Notes under the pieces: model-generated
Databases searched by the model: none
What the model saw: the letters and a program-made list of their open reading frames with translations, nothing else
Told to the model about the DNA's origin: nothing
Made by a program: the position numbers and the translations under genes
Shown: positions 1-8,785 of the stretch, in pieces
Layout: each line of letters opens with the position of its first letter
Position numbering within the stretch: the stretch's first letter is position 1
Origin: Marinobacterium halophilum
Lineage (GTDB): Bacteria > Pseudomonadota > Gammaproteobacteria > Pseudomonadales > Balneatricaceae
NCBI RefSeq assembly: GCF_003014615.1
Contig: NZ_PYGI01000010.1
Location: forward strand, 62,001-126,000
Direction of reading: 5' to 3'
Length of the DNA: 64,000 nt

Positions 1-2
1 GC

Positions 3-746
3 GGCCACCAGCCCCACGTGATACCACACGCCCAGCTGTTCCAGCTGCCCCACCCAGACCAGCACGCCGAGGGTGGCCAGTTGCAACATCCCAACGATCA
101 GCCTGTCGTGGCGGCCAAAGAGTACGGCGGTGGATTTGACCCCGATCTTGAGATCGTCGTCACGGTCGACCATGGCGTACTGGGTGTCGTAGGCCACGGT
201 CCACAGCAGCTTGGCGGCGTAGAGCAGCCAGGCGGTGAGCGGGATCTGCTCCTGAATGGCAGTGAATGCCATCGGAATGGCCCAGCCGAATGCCGCGCCC
301 AGCACCAGTTGTGGCAGGTGGGTGTAGCGTTTCATGAACGGGTAGATGAACGCCAGTGCCAGACCGCCGAACGACATCAGGATGGTCATTGTATTGGTCA
401 GCAGTACCAGCAGAAACGACACCAGCATCAGCCCGCAAAACAGATAGATCGCCTCGCGCTCGGTGACCCGGCCCGATGGCAGCGGGCGAGCGTGGGTGCG
501 CTTGACGTGGCCATCAATGTGGCGATCGGCATAGTCGTTGATGACGCAACCGGCGGAGCGGGTCAGGAACACGCCGAGACTGAAGATGAGCAGCAGGTCC
601 AGCGCCGGGACACCTTCGGCGGCGATCCACAGCGCCCACAGGGTTGGCCACAGCAGCAGATAGGTGCCGATCGGCTTGTCGGCCCGCATCAGCTGGATGT
701 AGGCGGTCAGACGTGTGCGCAGTGAGGGCGTGGATAAAGTCGACAA
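3..746 (-). CDS. ubiA: 4-hydroxybenzoate polyprenyltransferase, 3' end missing
   Basis: This integral membrane enzyme attaches the polyprenyl chain to 4-hydroxybenzoate in ubiquinone synthesis. About 248 residues are visible; the C-terminus lies beyond the left edge of the window. Both UbiA aspartate-rich sites are present: [15 protein letters not shown], and later [14 protein letters not shown], which bind the Mg-diphosphate of the prenyl donor. I chose the TTG start at 746 because CAGGAG lies just upstream and the protein then begins [19 protein letters not shown], normal for the family. It follows ubiC, which makes its substrate, by a short gap on the same strand. Confidence 0.93.
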   Translation of the reverse strand, partial: MSTLSTPSLRTRLTAYIQLMRADKPIGTYLLLWPTLWALWIAAEGVPALDLLLIFSLGVFLTRSAGCVINDYADRHIDGHVKRTHARPLPSGRVTEREAIYLFCGLMLVSFLLVLLTNTMTILMSFGGLALAFIYPFMKRYTHLPQLVLGAAFGWAIPMAFTAIQEQIPLTAWLLYAAKLLWTVAYDTQYAMVDRDDDLKIGVKSTAVLFGRHDRLIVGMLQLATLGVLVWVGQLEQLGVWYHVGLVA

Positions 747-768
747 GGCGGGCTCCTGAGGGTCGCGG

Positions 769-1353
769 TCAGAGCGGGTATTGTACGTGCTCCATGGCCG
801 GGAGAAAAACCTCGCACACCAGCAGCGGCTTGCCGTGCAGACGGAACACTGAACGCCGGGCCCAGTAAGGCTTTCCAGCGGCGGCAGACAGGCAGCAGGC
901 CTGCAATGGACTGCGCTGCAGGCTTGGGTCACTGAACATCAATGAGCCCAGAGAGCGGTTGCCGAGCAGCTTGAGTCGGCGTTCACGGCCGGTCAGCGTG
1001 GTGGCGGGCAGCACCGAGCGGGCGTAGACCCAGGCAGTTCCTTCGTGTCCCAGCAACTCAACTTCGCGAATCAGGGCGACCTGACGGCGAGGCATGCCCA
1101 GTGCGCGCGCCTCGTCGGCAGTGGGCATGGCCCAGCGCTGGGACAGGACGCGGACGCCAAACTGGCCCTGTGCCGCACGGGTCAGACGGCGCGTCAGCGA
1201 GCCGTTGTCCTGTAGCCAGGGACGCCAATGACGGGGCGCACGCAGGGCGCTGTCGGCGGGCATCCAGCGGGGCGGGGTACGGGGATTGAGCAGAGCGTTG
1301 CGGGCGGACACGGGTACCTGTTCCATCATGGGGATAAGGCCCGAGTGTATCAT
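769..1353 (-). CDS. ubiC: chorismate pyruvate-lyase
   Basis: This enzyme removes pyruvate from chorismate to give 4-hydroxybenzoate, the ubiquinone ring precursor used by the adjacent ubiA product. Family signatures are visible: [23 protein letters not shown] and a C-terminal [17 protein letters not shown] segment. The start is uncertain. The ATG at 1353 sits only three bases after a strong hairpin and has no ribosome binding site. The ATGs at 1329 and 1326 (MMEQVPV) are equally plausible and give a protein closer to the usual length of about 165-190 residues. Confidence 0.88.
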   Translation of the reverse strand: MIHSGLIPMMEQVPVSARNALLNPRTPPRWMPADSALRAPRHWRPWLQDNGSLTRRLTRAAQGQFGVRVLSQRWAMPTADEARALGMPRRQVALIREVELLGHEGTAWVYARSVLPATTLTGRERRLKLLGNRSLGSLMFSDPSLQRSPLQACCLSAAAGKPYWARRSVFRLHGKPLLVCEVFLPAMEHVQYPL

Positions 1354-1356
1354 GTT

Positions 1357-1385
1357 GCCGCTGCCGGCAGCGTACCGGCAGCGGC
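1357..1385 (-). terminator. hairpin between phoU and ubiC
   Basis: An 11-bp perfect stem (gccgctgccgg at 1357-1367 pairing with ccggcagcggc at 1375-1385) with a 7-base loop begins five bases after the phoU stop codon. No T run follows on the minus strand. It may be a weak or factor-dependent terminator, or an mRNA-stabilising 3' end. Confidence 0.55.
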
Positions 1386-1389
1386 GGAC

Positions 1390-2151
1390 TTACTCGTCGT
1401 TGCCGTCGTCGTCGAGCAGGCTGCCGGCGGACTCTTCCTGCACCGTGCGCTTGATCTGTTTCAGGCTCTGATGGCGCACATCGGTACCGCTGACCTGATA
1501 GATCAGGTGCTCACCCAAGTTGCGGGCATGGTCACCGATGCGTTCCAGACTGCGCAGCACCCAGATCACGTTGAGCACGTTGGAGATGGCGCGGGCGTCC
1601 TCCATCATGTAGGTGACCAGCGAGCGCATGGCGGTGCGGTATTCCAGATCCACGTTCTTGTCCTGCTTGGCGACGCGGTAGGCCATCTCCAGATCGTTGC
1701 GGGCGAACGCGGTGAGCACATCCTTGACCATGTCGCGCACCAGATTGCCGATATGGCGCACTTCCTGGAAGCCACGCTGGTTGACACCGCTGTCAGCGAG
1801 TTCGATCGCCATGGTGCAGATACGCGTCGCTTCGTCACCGATGCGCTCCAGATCGGACACCGCACGGCTGATCGAGACGATCAGGCGCAAGTCGCTGGCG
1901 GCTGGCTGGCGGCGGGCGATAGTGGTCGTACACTGCTCGTCGATCATCAGTTCCATGGCGTTGGTCTGCTGGTCGATGCGGCGCGACTGTTCGGCCAGTT
2001 CCACATCACCGGTCAGCAAGGCCTCGACGGCATCGCTGACCTGACGTTCGACAATGCCGCCCATGGTCAGCATCTGCGTACGGATTTTCTCCAGTTCCTC
2101 GTTGAACTGCTGCGAGATATGGGTCGAGTAGTTATCGTTTTCGAGTTCCAC
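1390..2151 (-). CDS. phoU: phosphate signalling protein PhoU
   Basis: PhoU links the Pst transporter to the PhoR-PhoB system and keeps the Pho regulon off when phosphate is plentiful. It is an all-helical protein with two repeats of a three-helix bundle. The N-terminal HISQQFNEELEKIRTQMLTM and the repeated ERIGDEATRI / ERIGDHARNL metal-cluster motifs identify it. I prefer the GTG at 2151 because GGAGAG lies seven bases upstream and the protein then starts MELENDNYSTHIS, matching family length. The ATG at 2175 would add eight residues and has no clear ribosome site. It is last of the pst genes, close behind pstB. Confidence 0.95.
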   Translation of the reverse strand: MELENDNYSTHISQQFNEELEKIRTQMLTMGGIVERQVSDAVEALLTGDVELAEQSRRIDQQTNAMELMIDEQCTTTIARRQPAASDLRLIVSISRAVSDLERIGDEATRICTMAIELADSGVNQRGFQEVRHIGNLVRDMVKDVLTAFARNDLEMAYRVAKQDKNVDLEYRTAMRSLVTYMMEDARAISNVLNVIWVLRSLERIGDHARNLGEHLIYQVSGTDVRHQSLKQIKRTVQEESAGSLLDDDGNDE

Positions 2152-2184
2152 GGTCGGTCTCTCCGTTGCGTGCATGGGCCATCA

Positions 2185-3018
2185 TTAACCGTAACGGCCA
2201 GTGATGTAATCTTCGGTCTGTTTCTTTTCCGGTTTGGTGAACAGTGCATCCGTGGCACCAAACTCGATCAGGTCGCCCATGTACATGAACGCGGTGTAGT
2301 CGGAGACACGGGCCGCCTGCTGCATGTTATGGGTAACGATGACGATGGTGAAATCCTTTTTAAGCTCGTGGATCAGCTCCTCGATCTTCAGTGTGGAGAT
2401 CGGGTCCAGTGCCGAGGCCGGTTCGTCCAGCAACAGGACTTCCGGCTTTACCGCCACGGTGCGGGCGATGACCAGACGCTGCTGCTGACCGCCGGACATG
2501 CCCAGCGCGCTCTCGTGCAGACGGTCCTTGACCTCATCCCAGAGTGCGGCGGAGCGCAAGGCCCACTCGACGGTTTCGTCGATGACGCGCTTCTTGTTGA
2601 TCCCCTGAATGCGCAGGCCGTAGGCCACGTTTTCATAAATCGACTTGGGGAAGGGGTTGGGCTTCTGGAACACCATGCCGACCCGGCGACGCAGGTCAGC
2701 CACGTTGACGGTGCGGTCGTAAATGTTGTCGCCGTCGAGCAGGATCTGGCCGTTGATGTTGCAGCCGTCAACCAGATCATTCATGCGATTGAAGCAGCGC
2801 AGCAGCGTGGACTTGCCGCAACCGGACGGGCCGATGAAGGCGGTCACCCGGTTCTGCGGGATATCCATGTTGATGCCGTGCAGGGCTTCCTTGTCGCCGT
2901 AGCTCAGGCGCAGGTCCTTCACCTGCAGGGTGATCTGTTCGTCACCCAGGTTCAGGTTGCGATCGCCGCGCTGCAGGGCGGCGATGTCGATGGCGTGGGT
3001 CTTTGCTTCGCTAGTCAT
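2185..3018 (-). CDS. pstB: phosphate ABC transporter ATPase
   Basis: This is the cytoplasmic ATPase of the PstSCAB phosphate importer. At 277 residues, the Walker [10 protein letters not shown] lies near residues 63-71, the Q-loop in VFQKPNPF, the signature MSGGQQQRL near 174-182, and Walker [14 protein letters not shown] near 194-206, followed by the switch histidine in [10 protein letters not shown] slightly extended N-terminus precedes the ABC core. AAGG lies upstream of the ATG. It lies between pstA and phoU, so transcription with both is likely. Confidence 0.97.
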   Translation of the reverse strand: MTSEAKTHAIDIAALQRGDRNLNLGDEQITLQVKDLRLSYGDKEALHGINMDIPQNRVTAFIGPSGCGKSTLLRCFNRMNDLVDGCNINGQILLDGDNIYDRTVNVADLRRRVGMVFQKPNPFPKSIYENVAYGLRIQGINKKRVIDETVEWALRSAALWDEVKDRLHESALGMSGGQQQRLVIARTVAVKPEVLLLDEPASALDPISTLKIEELIHELKKDFTIVIVTHNMQQAARVSDYTAFMYMGDLIEFGATDALFTKPEKKQTEDYITGRYG

Positions 3019-3056
3019 AGTGGTAAACCTTCAAATCAAAATGCTTAAGCCGGCGG

Positions 3057-4745
3057 TTACATTTCAAGCGCTTTGTACTTTTCGCGCAAATGGTTGCGGA
3101 TCGCGATGGCCGAAAAGTTCAGCAGCGCAATCACCACGACCAGCAGAAACGCGGTCGCATAGACCAGCGGTCGGGCCGCTTCGACATTGGGGCTCTGGAA
3201 GCCGACATCATAGATGTGGAAACCCAGGTGCATGAACTTCTGATCCAGATGCAGGAACGGGTAGTTGCCATCCAGCGGCAGGCTCGGGGCCAGTTTGACC
3301 ACACCGACCAGCATCAGCGGGGCCACTTCACCGGCGGCACGGGCAATCGCCAGAATCACACCGGTCATCATCGCCGGGCTGGCCATCGGCAGTACCACTT
3401 TCATCAGGGTCTCGAACTTGGTCGCGCCCAATGCCAGCGAGCCTTCACGGACCGAGCGCGGAATGCGGGCCAGGCCCTCTTCCGTCGCCACGATCACGAC
3501 CGGTACGGTCAGCAGCGCCAGAGTAATGGAAGCCCACATCAGACCGCCGGTACCAAAGGTCGGTGCCGGTTTGGCTTCGGCGAAGAACAGATCGTCGATG
3601 CTGCCGCCGAGGAAGTAGACGAAGAAGCCAAGGCCAAATACACCGTAGACGATGGACGGTACACCGGCCAGGTTGTTGACCGCAATGCGGATCAGACGGG
3701 TGATAAAGCCCTGCTTGGCGTATTCACGCAGGTAAACCGCCGCGATCACGCCGAACGGGGTTACCAGCACCGACATCAGGATCACCATCATCACGGTGCC
3801 GAAAATCGCCGGGAAAATGCCGCCTTCGGTGTTGGCTTCACGCGGTTCGTCGGACAGGAACTCCCACAGCTTGGCACCGTAATGCAGCAGTTTGTCGCTG
3901 GTGCCCATGTCGTTCGGCTGGAAGGCGCGCACGACCTTGGCAACATCGATCTGGACCTCACGGCCGTCGGCGATTTCGGCGACAAAGCTGTCACGGTTGA
4001 TCTGGGTGTAGAGGTCGATCAGCTCCTGCTGCAGGACTTCGTAATCGGCGTTCAGCTCGGCACGCTGAGTTTCGATCTCGGCGTAAGCCTGGGCATCGGT
4101 GGACTGCTCCAGCTCCAGAGAACGCTCCTGCAGACGCAGGCGCTCCAGCGCATAGTTGATGCTGCCGATCTTGTGCTTTTCGATATCCAGAATCTGCTCA
4201 CGGATCTCCAGCACCCGGTCGAGCCGCTGCTGGAATTCGGTCCAGAGATCCAGGTACTCATCGGACTTGGCGTAGCCGTCATGGCGGATCACGGTTTCGC
4301 CACTCTCGCGGACTTCGCGCAGGTAGCCGTAGAAATTGCCCCACTCCAGGCGCTCGGCGACCATGACCATCTCGGGATAGGCCTTGTCGGTGATCAGGTT
4401 ATCCATGGCCCAGACAAAGTCGGCGGCACCGAAGTCACGGTTACCGACCTTGAGCAGATCGCGGCGCATGGTTTCAACACCTTCGGGAACCTCGACACCG
4501 GCCCCGCGCAGCTGGTCAGCGGGAACCATCTCCTGCTGCACCAGTTCGCCCATGATACGGCTGTCTTGCTCACCCTGGGTATAGGTCGCCTGCATCACGT
4601 CGGCAGGCCAGAAGTGAGCCAGGCCGCGCGCGGCGATCAGGCCGAGCAGCCCTACCACCATGATCACGCAGATGGCAACGGCACCGGCATTGAGCCAGAC
4701 CCATGGGGAGCCGGATTTGGTCCATTCGTTTACTGAATAACGCAT
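3057..4745 (-). CDS. pstA: phosphate ABC transporter permease PstA, long form
   Basis: This is one of the two membrane permeases of the phosphate importer. At 562 residues it is nearly twice the length of the E. coli protein. After a first membrane segment (about residues 17-42) comes a long soluble, partly coiled-coil region (to about 300) rich in Glu, Gln and Arg. The usual permease domain with the EAA-type loop (EGSLALGATKFETLMKVVLP) follows. Long PstA proteins of this kind are known in pseudomonads. GAGGA lies nine bases upstream of the start. It is 24 bases behind pstC. Confidence 0.95.
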   Translation of the reverse strand: MRYSVNEWTKSGSPWVWLNAGAVAICVIMVVGLLGLIAARGLAHFWPADVMQATYTQGEQDSRIMGELVQQEMVPADQLRGAGVEVPEGVETMRRDLLKVGNRDFGAADFVWAMDNLITDKAYPEMVMVAERLEWGNFYGYLREVRESGETVIRHDGYAKSDEYLDLWTEFQQRLDRVLEIREQILDIEKHKIGSINYALERLRLQERSLELEQSTDAQAYAEIETQRAELNADYEVLQQELIDLYTQINRDSFVAEIADGREVQIDVAKVVRAFQPNDMGTSDKLLHYGAKLWEFLSDEPREANTEGGIFPAIFGTVMMVILMSVLVTPFGVIAAVYLREYAKQGFITRLIRIAVNNLAGVPSIVYGVFGLGFFVYFLGGSIDDLFFAEAKPAPTFGTGGLMWASITLALLTVPVVIVATEEGLARIPRSVREGSLALGATKFETLMKVVLPMASPAMMTGVILAIARAAGEVAPLMLVGVVKLAPSLPLDGNYPFLHLDQKFMHLGFHIYDVGFQSPNVEAARPLVYATAFLLVVVIALLNFSAIAIRNHLREKYKALEM

Positions 4746-4769
4746 CTATCTAATCCTCACTCTCACCGA

Positions 4770-7034
4770 TCACAGGGAACCGTATTTCTTGCGCAGGTGC
4801 TGGCGGATGGTCTCGGCCAGGGTGTTCACCACGAAGGTAAACAGGAACAGCACGAAGGCGGCCAGGAACAGGGTGCGGTAGTGGGTACTGCCGACTTCCG
4901 ATTCCGGCATCTCGACCGCAATGTTCGCGGCCAGCGTACGCATGCCTTCGAAGATGTTCACATCCATGATCGGCGTGTTGCCGGTGGCCATCAGCACGAT
5001 CATGGTTTCACCGACGGCGCGGCCCATGCCGATCATCAGCGCCGAGAAGATACCCGGGCTGGCGGTCGGCAGGATGACGCGGGTCAGGGTCTGCCAGGCG
5101 GTGGCACCCAATGCCAGTGAGCCGTAGCTCAGGTGTTTGGGCACCGCGAAGATGGCATCTTCGGTAATCGAGAAGATGGTCGGGATCACGGCAAAGCCCA
5201 TGGCGATACCGACCACCAGGGCGTTGCGCTGGTCATAGGGGATACCCACTTCGTTGGTCAGCCAGGTTGGCATGTCGCCGCCGAAGAGCATGTGCTCGAT
5301 CGGACCGGCGATCGCCAGGCCCAGCCAGGTGGCCAGAATCACCACCGGGATCAACAGAGCGGCATCCCAACCATCCGGAATCAGGAAACGGATCTTGTTG
5401 GGCATGTTGTTCCAGGCGAAACCGAAGAGCACGATCGCGACCGGAATCACCAGCAGACAGACAAAGATACCGGCCAGGTTGGCTTCCATGAACGGGGCCA
5501 GCCAGAGACCGGCGAGGAAGCCCAGGATGACCGTCGGCAGCGCTTCCATCAGCTCGATGAACGGCTTCACCTTGCGGCGCATGCTTGGCACCATGAAGTA
5601 GGCGGTATAGATCGCCCCGGCGATGGCCAGCGGTGTCGCCAGCAGCATGGCGTAGAACGCGGCTTTCAGGGTGCCGAAGGCCAGCGGCATCAGGCTGTAT
5701 TTGGGTTCGAAATCGTTGTTGGAGGCGGACGACTGCCAGGTATATTCCGGCTCTTCGTAGCCTTCATACCAGACTTTTTCCCAGTAGGCGCTCCAGGAAA
5801 TCTCCGGATGTTCGTTATCGACGTGCCAGAAGCTCAGTTGGTCACCATGCTGTACCAGCAGGGCATTGGCCCGCGGTGCCAGTGCGATGGCATCGGCGGC
5901 ACTGCTGAACAGCGGCTCGCGCAGGGCATTGCGGTTGGCGGTGCTGCTGTACAGGTTCAGGGTGCCGTCGGCGTCCAGGGTAATAATGCCCTTGCGACGC
6001 TGTTCGGTGGTCAGATTGGTGACGGCGCTGTCACCGTGTTCGAAGCTGCGAATATGGGTCAGCTGGAACTGGTTGGTTTCGTCGCGGACGAAGAACCACT
6101 GCGACAGCTTGCCCTTGGCATCACCGATGATCAGTGAACTGCCGCCGAGCAGCAGCTCGAAGCTGGTGATATCGGTCTTTGAGACTTCGATCAGCTGGGT
6201 AACTTCAGGGGTGTTGCTCAGTGTCATCACGGCAACCTTGCCCTGAGGCACGCTGGCCAGCAGCCAGCGCTGGTCCGGTGTCATCAGCAGTTTGCGCGGT
6301 TTGACACCGAATGACGGCAGGCTGCGGTGACTCTGTTCCACTTCGACGTCACCGGTCAGGAAGTTCTCGGTCATCGACAGGGTCAGCTCAGTGAGCTGGT
6401 CGCCGCTCAGGGCGATCAGGGTCCACTCGTCGCTGTCCTGGTTCAGGGTCAGGCGCTCGACGGGACCGGCCGCGACTTGCAGCGGTGCTTCGCCCAGCGG
6501 GTAGACCAACTCCGGGTTAAGTACACGTTGGCCGTTGGGGTAGGTCGCCTTGTAATTGTGCTTGACCACCTTGACGCTGCCATCACTGAGGCCGAACGCA
6601 AAACTTTGGCTGGCTTCTGACACCAGTGCAAAGCTGCTGATGGTGACGCCGTCCGTGAGGCTCAGTGCCTCGCTCAGCAGAGTGCGGCCACTGGTGGTAT
6701 CGAAAAACAGCATCTCGCCACGATCGGTGACGCGGAAACCGATCTCGGCCTGTTCTTCTACCGCGAGGTAGAGCGTTTTACCCTGTCCGGGCACAGCATA
6801 GCTGACCTCCTCCTGACCGCCCCAGGGCTCGATACTGGCCGAGCGGAACAGCGGTGCAACCTCGTACAGGAGGTAGAAGAAGATCATGACAACGGCGAGG
6901 ATAACGCTGATACCACCGACGGCGATGCCACCTGCGGCCAGTTTGTCCTTCAGCATGCGCGCTTTGCGCAGACGGCGCTGGGCTGGGGTGTTGAAGTCCA
7001 GCTCAGGCACGGTGTTGGTTTGCTCAATACTCAT
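4770..7034 (-). CDS. pstC: phosphate ABC transporter permease PstC, long form
   Basis: This is the second permease of the Pst importer. At 754 residues it is far longer than the roughly 320 residues of E. coli PstC. A membrane segment near residues 32-60 is followed by a soluble region of about 350 residues that reads like repeated beta-propeller blades (for example HGDSAVTNLTTEQRRKGIITL). The permease domain fills the last 300 residues, with the EAA loop YGSLALGATAWQTLTRVILP. The likely location of the extra domain is the periplasm, on topology grounds. It is the first gene of pstCAB-phoU, behind a terminator that separates it from pstS. Confidence 0.94.
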   Translation of the reverse strand: MSIEQTNTVPELDFNTPAQRRLRKARMLKDKLAAGGIAVGGISVILAVVMIFFYLLYEVAPLFRSASIEPWGGQEEVSYAVPGQGKTLYLAVEEQAEIGFRVTDRGEMLFFDTTSGRTLLSEALSLTDGVTISSFALVSEASQSFAFGLSDGSVKVVKHNYKATYPNGQRVLNPELVYPLGEAPLQVAAGPVERLTLNQDSDEWTLIALSGDQLTELTLSMTENFLTGDVEVEQSHRSLPSFGVKPRKLLMTPDQRWLLASVPQGKVAVMTLSNTPEVTQLIEVSKTDITSFELLLGGSSLIIGDAKGKLSQWFFVRDETNQFQLTHIRSFEHGDSAVTNLTTEQRRKGIITLDADGTLNLYSSTANRNALREPLFSSAADAIALAPRANALLVQHGDQLSFWHVDNEHPEISWSAYWEKVWYEGYEEPEYTWQSSASNNDFEPKYSLMPLAFGTLKAAFYAMLLATPLAIAGAIYTAYFMVPSMRRKVKPFIELMEALPTVILGFLAGLWLAPFMEANLAGIFVCLLVIPVAIVLFGFAWNNMPNKIRFLIPDGWDAALLIPVVILATWLGLAIAGPIEHMLFGGDMPTWLTNEVGIPYDQRNALVVGIAMGFAVIPTIFSITEDAIFAVPKHLSYGSLALGATAWQTLTRVILPTASPGIFSALMIGMGRAVGETMIVLMATGNTPIMDVNIFEGMRTLAANIAVEMPESEVGSTHYRTLFLAAFVLFLFTFVVNTLAETIRQHLRKKYGSL

Positions 7035-7100
7035 GGCTGAGAATCCCGAGAAGTGTCGAACTTGATATGGCCGCTACAATAAGTCAAAGACATGACTGTT

Positions 7101-7118
7101 TTGTTACAGCTGTAACAA
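7101..7118. promoter_or_regulatory. 18-bp perfect palindrome before pstC
   Basis: TTGTTACAGCTGTAACAA is a perfect inverted repeat lying between the pstS terminator and pstC. It could be an operator for a separate pstC promoter, or it could extend the terminator structure. The identity of any binding protein cannot be told from the sequence. Confidence 0.45.
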
Positions 7119-7125
7119 AAACAAA

Positions 7126-7150
7126 AAGGGGAGCCAATATGGCTCCCCTT
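7126..7150 (-). terminator. rho-independent terminator after pstS
   Basis: A 10-bp stem (aaggggagcc with ggctcccctt) and 5-base loop is followed on the minus strand by TTTTTGTTTTTG. This is a classic intrinsic terminator, 21 bases past the pstS stop. It probably lets pstS be made in excess of the membrane components. Confidence 0.88.
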
Positions 7151-7171
7151 CGGGTGTGCGGATGCGGGTAG

Positions 7172-8140
7172 TTACAGACCCAGGTCCTGCATCTGCTTCT
7201 CGACAACCTTGGCCGGCAGCGGGATGTAGCCATCTTTCACGACCACTTCCTGGCCGACCTTGGACAGCACCAGCTTCAGGAACTCACGCTCCAGCGGCTG
7301 CAACGGCTGGCCCGGCTTCTTGTTGATGTAGACGTACAGTGAGCGCGCCAGCGGGTATTTGCCAGTGATGGCATTTTCCGGAGTCGGTTCAACGAAGTTG
7401 GTACCGGACTTGGACAGCGGCAGGGCACGGACAGATGCCGTCTTGTAGCCGATGCCGGAGTAGCCCAGTGCATTCACGGAGGTGGATACGGACTGGACAA
7501 CAGAGGCAGAGCCCGGCTGTTCGTTAACGCTGTTCTTGAAGTCGCCTTTACACAGGGCAACCTTCTTGAAGTAGCCGTAGGTACCGGATACGGAGTTACG
7601 ACCGAACAGCTGGATGCTCTGGTCGGCCAGAGAACCGCCGATGCCCAGATCGCTCCACTTGCTGGCGTCCTGCTCGGCACCGCACTTGCGGGTGGAGGAG
7701 AACACGGCGTCAACCTGGTCGATGCTCATGCCCTGGATCGGGTTGTCCTTGTGCGCGAACACGGCCAGCGCATCGATTGCCACGGCGACCGGGGTCGGCT
7801 TGTAGCCGTACTTCTTCTCGAAAGACTCGATCTCCTTGTCCTTCATTTTACGGCTCATCGGGCCGATATTGGACGTCCCTTCTGTCAGTGCGGGCGGCGC
7901 AGTTGAGGAACCGGCGGCCTGAATCTGAATGTTGACGTTCGGGTAGCTGCGTTTGAACTCTTCCGCCCACAGGGTCATCAGGTTGGCCAGGGTATCGGAG
8001 CCAACGCTGGACAGGTTGCCGGAAACGCCAGAGGCCTTTTCATAGACCGGCAGGTTCGGGTCGAGGAGATCACTGGCGTGTGCGGTGAAGCAGGTGGCAG
8101 TCATGGCGACCGCTGCGAACAGCTTTTTCATCGGTTTCAT
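7172..8140 (-). CDS. pstS: periplasmic phosphate-binding protein
   Basis: This protein binds phosphate in the periplasm and hands it to PstCA. It is 322 residues long with a signal peptide ([23 protein letters not shown]). Phosphate-site segments are visible, including [23 protein letters not shown] and [15 protein letters not shown] chose the ATG at 8140 because AGGAG lies seven bases upstream and a proper signal peptide begins there. An upstream ATG at 8230 in the same frame would lie beyond the PhoB box and promoter, so it is rejected. It is the first Pst gene and is followed by a strong terminator. Confidence 0.96.
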   Translation of the reverse strand: MKPMKKLFAAVAMTATCFTAHASDLLDPNLPVYEKASGVSGNLSSVGSDTLANLMTLWAEEFKRSYPNVNIQIQAAGSSTAPPALTEGTSNIGPMSRKMKDKEIESFEKKYGYKPTPVAVAIDALAVFAHKDNPIQGMSIDQVDAVFSSTRKCGAEQDASKWSDLGIGGSLADQSIQLFGRNSVSGTYGYFKKVALCKGDFKNSVNEQPGSASVVQSVSTSVNALGYSGIGYKTASVRALPLSKSGTNFVEPTPENAITGKYPLARSLYVYINKKPGQPLQPLEREFLKLVLSKVGQEVVVKDGYIPLPAKVVEKQMQDLGL

Positions 8141-8186
8141 TGTCGGCTCCTGGTGCGGAAACGGGTTATTGAATGAACATGCACGC

Positions 8187-8220
8187 ACTATAGGCAAGGT
8201 TTGTGACGGGAAGATGACAC
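8187..8220 (-). promoter_or_regulatory. PhoB box and -10 element of pstS
   Basis: On the minus strand GTGTCAT-CTTC-CCGTCAC gives two 7-base half sites in 11-base register, close to the PhoB consensus CTGTCAT-N4-CTGTCAT (plus strand 8203-8220). Ten bases later comes TATAGT (plus strand 8187-8192), the same spacing as in the E. coli pstS promoter, where PhoB replaces the -35 contact. Phosphate-starvation control of pstS by PhoB is therefore very likely. Confidence 0.85.
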
Positions 8221-8348
8221 TGACGGCCATTGCTGTCAGTTGTGGCGGCAGGCGTTTTGGGGGCTATTCTTTGTGTTAAACCTTAGTATTATATGCGCTG
8301 CAGCATAAAGGGGCGCAGGCCTCGTATTCAATTGAGCGGGATCCGATA

Positions 8349-8756
8349 ATGACAACAAGCGAAGATCAGCTGCTCATGCCCGACGGCGAGCTGAGTCTGC
8401 AACTGCCGGCCGGTGCGGATGCAGTCAACATGTTTGGTGATGTGTATGGTGGCTGGGTGGCTTCACAGCTGGTGCTGGCCAGCGAAATACGGGCGGGTCA
8501 GGAAGCCTGCGGGCGGGTTGCGACAGTATCGGTGGGGCGGATGGGATTCATGTCGCCGGTTTTACGCGGCACAGTGCTGAGCTTCCATACGCGTATTATT
8601 GAGCGTGGGCATAGCTCGTTGCGTATTCAGGTCGAGGTGTGGGGACGTTGTCCCGATGGGAATGAATTGCGCAAGGTAACGGGGGCCGAGTGTGTGCAGG
8701 TCGCGATCGATCCGCAGGGACGCATTCGTCGATTGCCGTTGCCCGAGGTGGGCTGA
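8349..8756 (+). CDS. YciA-like acyl-CoA thioesterase
   Basis: This is a 135-residue single hotdog-fold protein of the YciA/acyl-CoA thioesterase group, expected to hydrolyse acyl-CoA esters in the cytoplasm. The segment NMFGDVYGGWVASQLVLAS matches the catalytic GDxxGGW helix of YciA, with the conserved Asp. The central strand VATVSVGRMGFMSPVLRGTVL is also typical. The ribosome site is weak. It is transcribed away from pstS and convergently with the SLC13 transporter. Substrate chain length cannot be read from the sequence. Confidence 0.85.
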   Translation: MTTSEDQLLMPDGELSLQLPAGADAVNMFGDVYGGWVASQLVLASEIRAGQEACGRVATVSVGRMGFMSPVLRGTVLSFHTRIIERGHSSLRIQVEVWGRCPDGNELRKVTGAECVQVAIDPQGRIRRLPLPEVG

Positions 8757-8785
8757 GCCGGACGAGGTCCGGCCCAGGTCGTGCG

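Noticed and set aside
1228-3048. 606-codon open frame on the plus strand
   Set aside because: It lies opposite phoU and pstB, which are unmistakable; the His/Gly/Val-rich translation is the usual antisense shadow of GC-rich genes.
3090-4736. 548-codon open frame on the plus strand
   Set aside because: It is antisense to pstA along its full length and has a low-complexity His/Gln/Asp-rich product with no family features.
8141-8230. 30-codon N-terminal extension of pstS
   Set aside because: It would place translation start upstream of the PhoB box and -10 element and hide a good signal peptide.
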